A stretch of DNA of 12,376 nucleotides from Wolbachia pipientis (lineage in GTDB: Bacteria > Pseudomonadota > Alphaproteobacteria > Rickettsiales > Anaplasmataceae): NCBI RefSeq assembly GCF_023661085.1, contig NZ_JAHDJT010000023.1, positions 1 to 12,376 on the forward strand, read 5' to 3'. A program made the position numbers and the translations under genes. The notes below the pieces were generated by a model. The model did no database searches and was not told the DNA's origin. It saw nothing but the letters and a program-made list of their open reading frames with translations. Positions within the stretch are counted from its first letter, which is position 1, and every line of letters starts with the position of its first letter. Shown here piece by piece: positions 1 through 6,162 of this stretch.

Positions 1-19
1 TTTATTACTAAAGTAGTAT

Positions 20-90
20 CCTGGATCCCAGTGTCAGCTACTTGGATGACAAGAAGATGGCGCTGGGATGACAGGAGGATGTCATACAAG
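20..90. repeat. Wolbachia-type dispersed palindromic repeat remnant
   Basis: The arms atcccag (25-31) and ctgggat (63-69) are inverted copies of each other. The similarity continues outward as tcct (19-22) against agga (72-75) if one bulged base is allowed. Phrases such as 'ggatcccagtgtca' and 'ctgggatgaca' match, from memory, the short palindromic repeats found many times between Wolbachia genes. The element begins about 10 bases past the purF stop codon, so a purF transcript would run into it and could fold it as a hairpin. There is no clear U-run, so terminator function is only possible. Confidence 0.6.
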
Positions 91-99
91 TAGTTGGTA

Positions 100-1488
100 T
101 TAACATTCACCAATTGGATAATCACCAGTGAAACAAGCATCGCAGTATTGCGGTGCTATGTTATTGCGTTTCTCTTCCTTAACAGCCTGATATAGCCCAT
201 CAATACTTAGGAAGGTCAAACTATTCACCCCTATACTTGCCTTTATTTCCTTTATAGATTGATTTGCAGCAATTAAATCTTTGCGCTCTGGTGTGTCAAT
301 TCCATAAAAGCAAGAGTACTTAATTGGTGGACTCGAAATTTTTAAGTGAATTTCTCTTACTTCTGCATCTTTTAACATAACTATTATGCTTCTGAGTGTA
401 CTGCCACGTACTATACTGTCATCTATTAAAACTATGTTTTTACCCTTTAGAATGTGCTTATTAGCGTTGAATTTTAACTTTATTCTGACTTTACGCACTC
501 CAGCAGTTGGTTGTATAAAAGTTCTTCCTATATAATGATTACGAATTATTCCCAGCTCCATAGGTAACCCTGAATGCTTTGCATATCCAATGGCTGCAGG
601 TATTCCAGAATCAGGTATTGGTACAATCATATCCACATTGTTTTTTGGTGGACTCTCCTCTGCGAGCGTTTTCCCTATTTCTTTTCTCATATCGTATATA
701 GACCTACCTTCCATTATGCTATCTGGTCTTGAGAAATATACATATTCAAAAATACAAAAGCTCGACTTTTGCTGCGCAAAAGGAAATGCTGAAGTTAGGT
801 GGCCATTACGATCAATAGTGACTAATTCACCTGGTTCTATTTCTCTAATAAATTCTGCATTTACTATATCAAAAGCACAAGTCTCAGATGCAAGCATGTA
901 AGAGCCGTTTAACTTTCCTAAAACAAGGGGTCTGATTCCTGCTGGATCACGCACTCCAATAACCATCTCTTGGTTGATTGCAACAAAGGAATAAGCGCCT
1001 TGTATCTGCTTTAATGAACATATAAAACTCTCTAAAAAGTTATTCTTTGTATTAGTTTCTACCAAACGTACTACCACTTCTGTATCGATATCCGATTGAA
1101 AAACGCACCCCTGTTTAATTAATTGCTCGCGTATCGGAGAAATATTAATTAAATTACCATTATGTGCTATAGCAAAATCCCCAAACTTGCTGCCTTTGCC
1201 AAGCATGGGCTGCGCTCCAACTTTACTGCCACTTGTTGAGTATCGAACGTGGCCTATTGCATAATCTCCAGGCAAGGATTTCTTTATTGCATCTACGTCA
1301 TCAAACACACTGCTCACTTGACCTTGAAAATGATAAGAGTGCAACTTACCGTTATAACCTGTCACTACACCAAAAGACTCCTGGCCCCTATGCTGTAAAG
1401 CATGAAGACCTAGTATGGAGTTAAAAGCAGCGTTTTTATTGTAGCTTATACCAAATACTCCGCACTCTTCGTGCATTCTATCAAGCAT
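100..1488 (-). CDS. purF: Amidophosphoribosyltransferase (glutamine PRPP amidotransferase)
   Basis: This cytoplasmic enzyme catalyses the first committed step of de novo purine synthesis, converting PRPP and glutamine to phosphoribosylamine. An N-terminal Ntn glutaminase domain (about 9-230) is followed by a type I phosphoribosyltransferase domain (about 280-440) with the PRPP loop VLIDDSIVRGST at 353-364. Cys9, in EECGVFGI, is the expected nucleophile, which implies removal of an 8-residue propeptide. Cys245 (FCIFEYVYF), Cys393 (CFYGID), Cys449 and Cys452 (YCDACFTGDYP) match the four ligands of the Bacillus-type [4Fe-4S] enzymes. The length of 462 residues is normal. The ATG at 1488 is used, but Met5 (codon starting at 1476) would also give a functional product; neither has a strong Shine-Dalgarno. 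It stands alone on its strand, with purN a few kilobases away on the other. Confidence 0.97.
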   Translation of the reverse strand: MLDRMHEECGVFGISYNKNAAFNSILGLHALQHRGQESFGVVTGYNGKLHSYHFQGQVSSVFDDVDAIKKSLPGDYAIGHVRYSTSGSKVGAQPMLGKGSKFGDFAIAHNGNLINISPIREQLIKQGCVFQSDIDTEVVVRLVETNTKNNFLESFICSLKQIQGAYSFVAINQEMVIGVRDPAGIRPLVLGKLNGSYMLASETCAFDIVNAEFIREIEPGELVTIDRNGHLTSAFPFAQQKSSFCIFEYVYFSRPDSIMEGRSIYDMRKEIGKTLAEESPPKNNVDMIVPIPDSGIPAAIGYAKHSGLPMELGIIRNHYIGRTFIQPTAGVRKVRIKLKFNANKHILKGKNIVLIDDSIVRGSTLRSIIVMLKDAEVREIHLKISSPPIKYSCFYGIDTPERKDLIAANQSIKEIKASIGVNSLTFLSIDGLYQAVKEEKRNNIAPQYCDACFTGDYPIGEC

Positions 1489-1602
1489 AAAAACTATTTA
1501 GTAAAGTTTAATTCTACTTTAGTATAGGCAAAGCACAAGCATTTTATTTACTAGATTTAAGAAGGGCTATAAAACGCAAAAATTTCCTATACTTTCCTTC
1601 TC

Positions 1603-1660
1603 TTGTACAGTTCCAGGTATGATAAAGTATGAGAAAAAATCACATTCTGGGACTGTACAA
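1603..1660. repeat. Long inverted repeat abutting the terC stop
   Basis: The left arm ttgtacagttccag (1603-1616) and right arm ctgggactgtacaa (1647-1660) are inverse complements over 14 bases, with one position that becomes a T-G pair. The 30-base spacer holds two related words, tatgataaa and tatgagaaa. The right arm lies 3 bases past the terC stop codon, so a terC transcript would end in this stem-loop; purF starts 115 bases away. It could be a terminator, an mRNA-stabilising hairpin or a copy of a mobile palindromic element. The large loop and lack of a U-run make a classical intrinsic terminator unlikely. Confidence 0.7.
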
Positions 1661-1663
1661 CTG

Positions 1664-2350
1664 CTACGTTTTCTTTATTTTGCTTATAGCTTCCACAAGC
1701 AATGCGAATATCAATGAAGAATATAAGTATTCTTTCGGTAATTCTATATGAAGTCCTTCAAGTATTAGATATGTACCAACAAATAAAATAAATAGAATGG
1801 CGATTGTTTTTAAGCTAGGGCTAGATTTAATTAACTGAGCGGTATGACTTGATAAAAATATCATCGCTAGTATGGAAAACGTATATGCCACAGCAATTAT
1901 TATCATGTTGTGAGTTAATGCTATAGCGGTCAATAAAGAATCGACCGAAAAAATTAAGTCTATTAATATGATTTGCAGTACAACTGAAAACAATTGCGAT
2001 TTGATATCTACTTTTTTTTCGGTTTGCTTGCATAAGAAAATGTTATTCCATAGCTCTATAGAGCTTTTAACAATGAGAAATAATCCTCCCGCTATCATAA
2101 GTAGATCTTTTACTGAGATGTCAAGCGATATAGCGTGAAATATAGGTTTTTGCATTGACAATATATGCGATGTAAAAAACAGTGTCACAAAACGCATCAG
2201 TAGCGCTAGTCCAAGACATATAAGGCGTACCCTTTCTTTCAGCGTAGTTGGTACCTTATCTATCGCTAGAGAAATAAAGATTAAATTGTCTACGTTAAGT
2301 ATAGTTTCAAGTAGTGTAAGTATCAGTAAAGTCCACGCTTCAGCTAACAT
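1664..2350 (-). CDS. TerC-family integral membrane protein
   Basis: A 228-residue, almost wholly hydrophobic protein with about seven predicted membrane helices (roughly 5-29, 42-62, 84-98, 120-145, 148-168, 183-202, 208-222). The TerC signatures are visible: the acidic motif E15..NVDN (Glu15, Asp21, Asn22) in the first helix, the repeat-related LIDLIFSVDS (Asp131, Asp137) in the fourth, and the family-typical ending H-x-E-L-PKEYLY...LLVEAIS (201-223). TerC proteins are linked to tellurite resistance and, in several bacteria, to manganese export or metal loading of exported enzymes. Which applies here cannot be told. The start at 2350 has only a GGGA-type weak ribosome binding site. No ter operon partners are nearby. 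Confidence 0.88.
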   Translation of the reverse strand: MLAEAWTLLILTLLETILNVDNLIFISLAIDKVPTTLKERVRLICLGLALLMRFVTLFFTSHILSMQKPIFHAISLDISVKDLLMIAGGLFLIVKSSIELWNNIFLCKQTEKKVDIKSQLFSVVLQIILIDLIFSVDSLLTAIALTHNMIIIAVAYTFSILAMIFLSSHTAQLIKSSPSLKTIAILFILFVGTYLILEGLHIELPKEYLYSSLIFALLVEAISKIKKT

Positions 2351-2498
2351 TTTCGTTCCCGTTCTAGCTTCTTTACTTTACAATAGATATGTAAAAATTA
2401 AGTGACTTCGCTTATGCAGAGCGTAGCTTTTTATCAAGGTGAGGAATGATGACCTTTTTGAAGGATGAAGAGAGTGTTATAGCAACGGAATGACGAAA
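2351..2498. other. Intergenic spacer with possible decayed repeat sequence
   Basis: This 148-base gap lies between the start of the terC-like gene and the stop of the ankyrin gene, both on the minus strand. It contains fragments such as 'gaggaatgatgac' and 'agcaacggaatgacg' that resemble pieces of dispersed Wolbachia intergenic repeats. A short aaggt...acctt inverted pair is followed by a T-run around 2435-2460. I find no coding potential. The terC promoter should lie here, but I cannot place it with confidence. Confidence 0.35.
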
Positions 2499-3263
2499 TT
2501 AGGCAGATACTTTTGGCATATTCCCAGATGCAACCTGTTCTGCATCCTTATCTATCCCCACTTCAGTTTTAGACTTTGACATCATATATATGCCAGCACC
2601 AACAACAGTACTTGCTATAAGCGCAGATCCTGCAACTAGTCCAATCATTGTTGGTATAGGTAAAGTAGTAGCAAATGTGAGTGCAGCAGCAACTACCGCT
2701 GCAATTATAGAACCTACTATAATACCTTTTACAATTGCATTTTTTATAAGTTGTTTTTTTTCTGCTTGCTCGAGGAGTTGTATATCACTACGATCTGCTT
2801 CTTTTTCCAATAGAGTTTTTACTATACTCATATAGCCGTTTTTGTAGGCAATAAGCAAAGGAGTCCATCCACCATTAGATTTTGCATTAATATTTGCTTT
2901 ATTTTTAATCAAAATATCTACTATATCTATGTGGTTATTGAGAACAGCAAAATGCAAAGGAGTCCACCCACAAGGTGCTTCATTAACGTTTGCTTTCCTC
3001 TCAATTACAGTATTCATTACATTTAAATAGTTATTTGCAACAGCAATATTCAGCAATGTGTTTTGTGTTGTAACTCCATAGTTATTGGTAATAAGTTCAG
3101 CAAAAGGGCAATTAACATGAAAATCCTTTTTTTCCCATTTTTCGTATGTTTCTTTATCTTCTTCTTGTAGCTTAGTTTTTATTTGCTCGATTATATTATC
3201 CGCACTCAAATGCGGAAGAGCGTTTACTTCTTTAAGTATTTCTGCAAGCTTTCCTTGTTTCAT
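2499..3263 (-). CDS. Ankyrin-repeat protein with two C-terminal membrane segments
   Basis: A 254-residue protein. An N-terminal helical region (1-65) is followed by about three ankyrin repeats: a weak one at 67-98, then CGWTPLHFAVLNNHIDIVDILIKN at about 98-130 (TPLH core at 101-104), and GGWTPLLIAYKNGYMSIVKTLLEK at about 131-154. A charged linker leads to two Ala/Gly/Val-rich hydrophobic segments (about 178-199 and 205-227) and a short hydrophilic tail. There is no N-terminal signal peptide. The start is well supported by AGGAG 7 bases upstream of ATG 3263. Ankyrin proteins of Anaplasmataceae are often secreted effectors or host-interface proteins. Here the membrane hairpin suggests anchoring in a bacterial or host membrane, with the ankyrin face for protein binding; target and secretion are unknown. 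Confidence 0.88.
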   Translation of the reverse strand: MKQGKLAEILKEVNALPHLSADNIIEQIKTKLQEEDKETYEKWEKKDFHVNCPFAELITNNYGVTTQNTLLNIAVANNYLNVMNTVIERKANVNEAPCGWTPLHFAVLNNHIDIVDILIKNKANINAKSNGGWTPLLIAYKNGYMSIVKTLLEKEADRSDIQLLEQAEKKQLIKNAIVKGIIVGSIIAAVVAAALTFATTLPIPTMIGLVAGSALIASTVVGAGIYMMSKSKTEVGIDKDAEQVASGNMPKVSA

Positions 3264-3284
3264 AATTTTCTCCTGTCTAGTTCA

Positions 3285-3313
3285 ATTATTGCATATTTTA
3301 ACAAAAAAGTCAA
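3285..3313 (-). promoter_or_regulatory. Probable sigma70 promoter of the ankyrin gene
   Basis: Read on the minus strand, a -35 box TTGACT (3308-3313) and a -10 box AATAAT (3285-3290) are separated by exactly 17 bases. Each matches consensus at 5 of 6 positions. Transcription would begin near 3278, leaving a leader of about 15 bases that still contains the AGGAG ribosome binding site. Confidence 0.6.
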
Positions 3314-3445
3314 GAATTTAATACCCCCTATCTTTCAACTTGACAGAGTTTACTGAACATTTCCTCAGGGCACAGGATATAAATTTATAGGGGTAGGACC
3401 ATTATTATCTTTCCTAAAAAAATCACTTGAGCTATACTGCAGATC
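3314..3445. promoter_or_regulatory. Divergent regulatory region upstream of mnhE with symmetric sequences
   Basis: The region contains a 12-bp perfect palindrome tataaatttata (3378-3389). A flanking inverted pair, tacccccta (3322-3330) and taggggta (3388-3395), matches apart from one extra C. A perfect TTGACA (3340-3345) is present but has no -10 box at 16-18 bases. TATACT (3433-3438) lies just before the mnhE ATG and would imply an almost leaderless message. The two divergent genes may share an operator here, but that is inference. Confidence 0.35.
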
Positions 3446-3970
3446 ATGAATCTTAGGCAAAAAATCAAATTTTTTTCTCTGTCTTTTATAATACTGTTTT
3501 TTCTATGGACTGTATTGTCTGGTTATTTTGAGCCGTTTTTTGTTTTTTGTGGGGTATTTTCCTCTATATTCACGTTGTTTATCTTTAAACGATTGATAGA
3601 TGCTGAAAGTACCTTCAGTCAAATCCTAAATGGTACGAGTAGATTGTCATTTTGTAAGTTGCTGGTAAGTTATATACCGTGGTTGATATACCAAGTCATT
3701 CTATCGAGTATTTATGTAACAAAAAAAGTGCTACAGGCTGAGCTTAAACTTGAACCAATCACCGTCCTAAAGAAGTGTAAAGGGCATAACGACAAAAGTA
3801 TCACATTGTTTGCAAATTCAGTTACAATCACTCCTGGCACTTTAACTATCAATGTTGTAAAAAAACGGCAAACTTACCTGTCTACCATATATTTGATAGA
3901 TAAAAGTCTTGAAAGCGGCGTTTCTGAAATGGAGAATAGAGTCTTGGAAACGCTGCGTTCAATCAGGTAA
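3446..3970 (+). CDS. mnhE: Mrp/Mnh-type Na+/H+ antiporter subunit E
   Basis: A 174-residue inner-membrane protein, near the usual length for subunit E. There are three predicted helices (about 8-26, 28-48, 72-92), followed by a cytoplasmic domain with the family signature LFANSVTITPGTLTI (121-135). MrpE is a small subunit of the multi-subunit cation/proton antiporter, which exports Na+ using the proton gradient and is distantly related to Complex I membrane subunits. In most bacteria mrpE sits within an mrpA-G operon. Here it stands alone, with no F or G gene following, so the other subunits must be encoded elsewhere. No Shine-Dalgarno precedes ATG 3446. Its last 8 bases overlap the end of the convergent 138-residue gene. 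Confidence 0.9.
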   Translation: MNLRQKIKFFSLSFIILFFLWTVLSGYFEPFFVFCGVFSSIFTLFIFKRLIDAESTFSQILNGTSRLSFCKLLVSYIPWLIYQVILSSIYVTKKVLQAELKLEPITVLKKCKGHNDKSITLFANSVTITPGTLTINVVKKRQTYLSTIYLIDKSLESGVSEMENRVLETLRSIR

Positions 3971-4379
3971 TTGCCTTAAATAAGTTAACAGCATCCTTAT
4001 ACTCTCTTACTAGGCTCTCAAGCATTTCTTTTGGAAGGCTATTGCCAACAACAGAGCATAAGTAATTGTACAAATCTTCCAACCTCGATATGTTGTTTTT
4101 TTTCTTACTGTTGAATTTGTGTGGAAAAATATCTTCCATAATTTCAATAGCAGCCGCCTTATTTAAAAATACATTTTCACTTGTCACACTTACTCTTGCC
4201 AGGATGGTGTTGATTTCAGGTTCATCACTCGCATAAAAATCTGACAGCCGAGCCATTTTAATCACATATAGATTTACTATTTTTGACAGGCAATTATCAG
4301 CATATTCACAATTTTTTATTACCTCCCACTGAGTAACCTGAGATTTACTTATTTTTGCGTTGTGTGGTAATTTGCTCAT
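3963..4379 (-). CDS. Hypothetical protein, 138 residues, helical and soluble
   Basis: I do not recognise a family. The protein appears cytoplasmic and largely alpha-helical, with no signal peptide or membrane segment. It has one pair of cysteines near the N-terminus (Cys24 and Cys30 in NCEYADNC), a central AAAIEIMEDIFPHKF helix (about 94-108), a short basic stretch KKKNN and a helical C-terminus. The start at 4379 has a good GGAG ribosome binding site about 9 bases upstream. The gene converges on mnhE with an 8-bp overlap containing both stop codons (TGA at 3965-3963, mnhE TAA at 3968-3970), so the two 3' ends can form antisense RNA. Probably lineage-restricted. Confidence 0.75.
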   Translation of the reverse strand: MSKLPHNAKISKSQVTQWEVIKNCEYADNCLSKIVNLYVIKMARLSDFYASDEPEINTILARVSVTSENVFLNKAAAIEIMEDIFPHKFNSKKKNNISRLEDLYNYLCSVVGNSLPKEMLESLVREYKDAVNLFKAIT

Positions 4380-4409
4380 TAAATTTTCTCCGTTTAATCC
4401 AGTGAATAG

Positions 4410-4415
4410 ATTATA
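4410..4415 (-). promoter_or_regulatory. Possible -10 box of the 138-residue gene
   Basis: On the minus strand a perfect TATAAT lies 30 bases upstream of the start codon, a suitable distance for a short leader carrying the GGAG site. No good -35 box is present at 16-18 bases (the hexamer there is TTATTT), so this is only a candidate. Confidence 0.4.
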
Positions 4416-4461
4416 CTAATACTTTGTTAAATAAATAATAACGCGATTACAAAAATGCATG

Positions 4462-4595
4462 CCTATATTAGCATTCCGCCCAGATGCTTCAACATCAGAG
4501 CTAATTTTAGCTGAATGCTGTCCAGCGAAACCTAAAATTAGAAGGTTCACTTATAACGGAAAAAGCTGTACGCACCCTTTTCACTATAAAATAGG
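4462..4595. ncRNA. Candidate structured RNA or palindromic element upstream of purN
   Basis: This stretch is bounded by cctatatta (4462-4470) and taaaatagg (4587-4595), which pair at 8 of 9 positions. Inside, ctaattttag (4501-4510) and ctaaaattag (4532-4541) form a perfect 10-bp stem. Competing or local pairings are gcattc/gaatgc (4471-4476, 4513-4518), agctaa/ttagct (4499-4512), gatg/catc (4483-4486, 4493-4496) and gctg/cagc inside the loop. G+C over 4471-4580 is 47 of 110 bases, against 19 of 80 just left and 18 of 70 just right. In an AT-rich genome such a local rise suits a structured RNA. The strand is not clear: some pairs improve to G-U on the minus strand, which would run toward the 138-residue gene. 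Alternatives are a Wolbachia palindromic element or a leader controlling purN. An open 53-codon frame (4459-4620) also crosses it. Confidence 0.4.
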
Positions 4596-4653
4596 TTTTC
4601 CTTTTGAGCTATTTTGTTAATATTAAATTTCACACTAAACTAACTGTGCTACA

Positions 4654-5220
4654 ATGAAAAAAATAAAGCTCGGAATACTCATCTCAGGCAGAGGGTCAAA
4701 CATGCAGTCATTGATAAAAGCATGTCAAGATCGCAGTTTTCCTGCAGAAGTTGTGTGCATTATCACAGATAATGGTGAGGCTGCTGGCCTGAAAATAGCA
4801 AAGCAAGCAGGAATCTCAGCATTTGTTGTTGAAAGTAAACCACTTGATGCTAATAAAATTCACGAAATACTCGTTCAACATAAGGTTGATTTGGTTTGCC
4901 TTGCAGGGTTTATGAGAATTCTCAAAGCTGACTTTCTGAATAAATGGCACGACAAGGTTATAAATATTCATCCCTCTTTACTTCCATCTTTTAAGGGTCT
5001 CAATGCTCAAGAGCAAGCTCTGAAAGCAGGTGTAAAAATTACAGGCTGTACCGTACATTACGTCACTCCTGAGGTTGATGCTGGAGCTATAATCGCTCAA
5101 GCTGCTGTACCAGTGTTACCAAACGATAACATTCAAAGCCTTTCAGAACGTATTCTAGCTGAGGAACATAAGTGCTACGTGGAAGCAGTGAGATTAATAG
5201 CAGCTAAGATAGCAAACTAG
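4654..5220 (+). CDS. purN: Phosphoribosylglycinamide formyltransferase (GART)
   Basis: This cytoplasmic enzyme of de novo purine synthesis transfers a formyl group from 10-formyltetrahydrofolate to GAR, giving FGAR. The 188-residue protein starts with the Rossmann-like phosphate-binding motif ISGRGSNMQSL (10-20). It carries LAGFMRIL (83-90) and the catalytic triad of the family: Asn104 and His106 in INIHPSLLPSF, and Asp142 in VTPEVDAGAII. The segment usually read as FKGLHAxxQAL is FKGLNAQEQAL here, so one commonly conserved His is Asn; the core catalytic residues are intact. No clear Shine-Dalgarno precedes ATG 4654. A weak TTGTTA-16-TAAACT promoter can be drawn just upstream. The stop codon overlaps that of the following convergent gene. 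Confidence 0.96.
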   Translation: MKKIKLGILISGRGSNMQSLIKACQDRSFPAEVVCIITDNGEAAGLKIAKQAGISAFVVESKPLDANKIHEILVQHKVDLVCLAGFMRILKADFLNKWHDKVINIHPSLLPSFKGLNAQEQALKAGVKITGCTVHYVTPEVDAGAIIAQAAVPVLPNDNIQSLSERILAEEHKCYVEAVRLIAAKIAN

Positions 5221-6089
5221 AGAGACCGTGGAGTATTGCTTCCTTTTTCTCTTTCTTCAATCATATTTTTACCTAAAGAAAGGTGTGTTGGAGCTTCAGG
5301 ATTGGAGCTTTTTCGTTTAATGTGTTCTTCTTTTCTCATTTTAGTAGTTTTGTTACTTTTATCAGCTATATCACTATCTGTTGATTTTCGATTACATTCT
5401 TTCAGCATTTCCTCTAAATGCTGAACCTCTTTCCGCCTTTCTTTATTTTCTGCATTAGCATGCAATTTTGCTAGTACTACCGTTTCAGGTAGAGTTTTTG
5501 CCATAATCCTATAAAGACGTGATGAGTTTATTTCTTTTTTCATCTCTTTGTACAGCTCTTTCTGTTCCTCTTTTGAAAATTGTGAAAGATGATTTTTAAA
5601 GTCTTTAACTTGACGGTAAACGGAGTTAGTTATGTTACCAACCATCACTACACAACCCAGTGTAACGAGAGGCGCAGTAGCAAAAAGAGCTACGGGATTG
5701 CTAAATAAAGCAATGGAAACTGCAGCACTAGTTAAAAATAATATATCACACAGAATGTTTAGACAGATGCCTTGAATTCTATGATTATCTTTTCTTTTTG
5801 CTTCTAATGTCTTCTCGTAGTTAAACTTTTCATATAGACTCTTTTCTCTAAAATAGTTAAAAAAAGAGTATAAACTTGACATCAGGGACGTTGAGCTAAA
5901 AAAAACACCTGCGCCAATGTTACCGAGCATTATACCTACCATGCCTATTTGTTGACTTGTGATATAGATCAACTTGACAGTCATTAACATGCCTGTGTTG
6001 ATAGCAGAAAATATTGTTATCAAAGGATTTAACAAAGTAATCGGAGTTCTTTTATTCCTTTCCGTAGTACCTTTCGTATTGTTTTTCAC
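5217..6089 (-). CDS. Hypothetical four-helix membrane protein with basic coiled tail
   Basis: I do not recognise a family. The first half carries about four hydrophobic segments (roughly 17-43, 48-76, 107-131, 133-154) arranged as two hairpins. They are separated by a charged loop (81-106). The second half (about 155-290) is hydrophilic, rich in Lys and Glu, with coiled-coil-like helices (162-190, 207-234) and an apparently disordered Ser/Lys/Asn tail. The start is GTG at 6089; an in-frame TAG lies directly before it, so no longer version is possible, yet no ribosome binding site is visible. The next Met codons fall inside the first helix. Its TAG stop shares CTAG (5217-5220) with the purN stop. 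The architecture resembles lineage-specific Wolbachia membrane proteins of unknown role. Confidence 0.72.
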   Translation of the reverse strand: MKNNTKGTTERNKRTPITLLNPLITIFSAINTGMLMTVKLIYITSQQIGMVGIMLGNIGAGVFFSSTSLMSSLYSFFNYFREKSLYEKFNYEKTLEAKRKDNHRIQGICLNILCDILFLTSAAVSIALFSNPVALFATAPLVTLGCVVMVGNITNSVYRQVKDFKNHLSQFSKEEQKELYKEMKKEINSSRLYRIMAKTLPETVVLAKLHANAENKERRKEVQHLEEMLKECNRKSTDSDIADKSNKTTKMRKEEHIKRKSSNPEAPTHLSLGKNMIEEREKGSNTPRSL

Positions 6090-6162
6090 CTAAACGTTGA
6101 AATTAGCTACATACTTAAAATTGTGAAGAAATATAATTAAAAATTTATTTATATTATAGTGA

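Noticed and set aside
590..901. A 103-codon plus-strand frame inside purF.
   Set aside because: Antisense shadow of a clear purF domain; low-complexity Ser/Ile composition typical of reverse-frame translation.
3340..3345. A perfect TTGACA upstream of mnhE.
   Set aside because: No acceptable -10 box lies 16-18 bases downstream, so it was not called as a promoter on its own.
4459..4620. A 53-codon open frame (starting MPILAFRPDAST) across the structured island upstream of purN.
   Set aside because: No ribosome binding site and no recognisable protein. The frame coincides with nested inverted repeats, so the base pattern is better explained by RNA or palindrome structure. Kept only as a note.
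4380..4653. A purine riboswitch controlling purN.
   Set aside because: The conserved core of guanine/adenine riboswitches is not present; the stems found do not form the three-way junction of that class.
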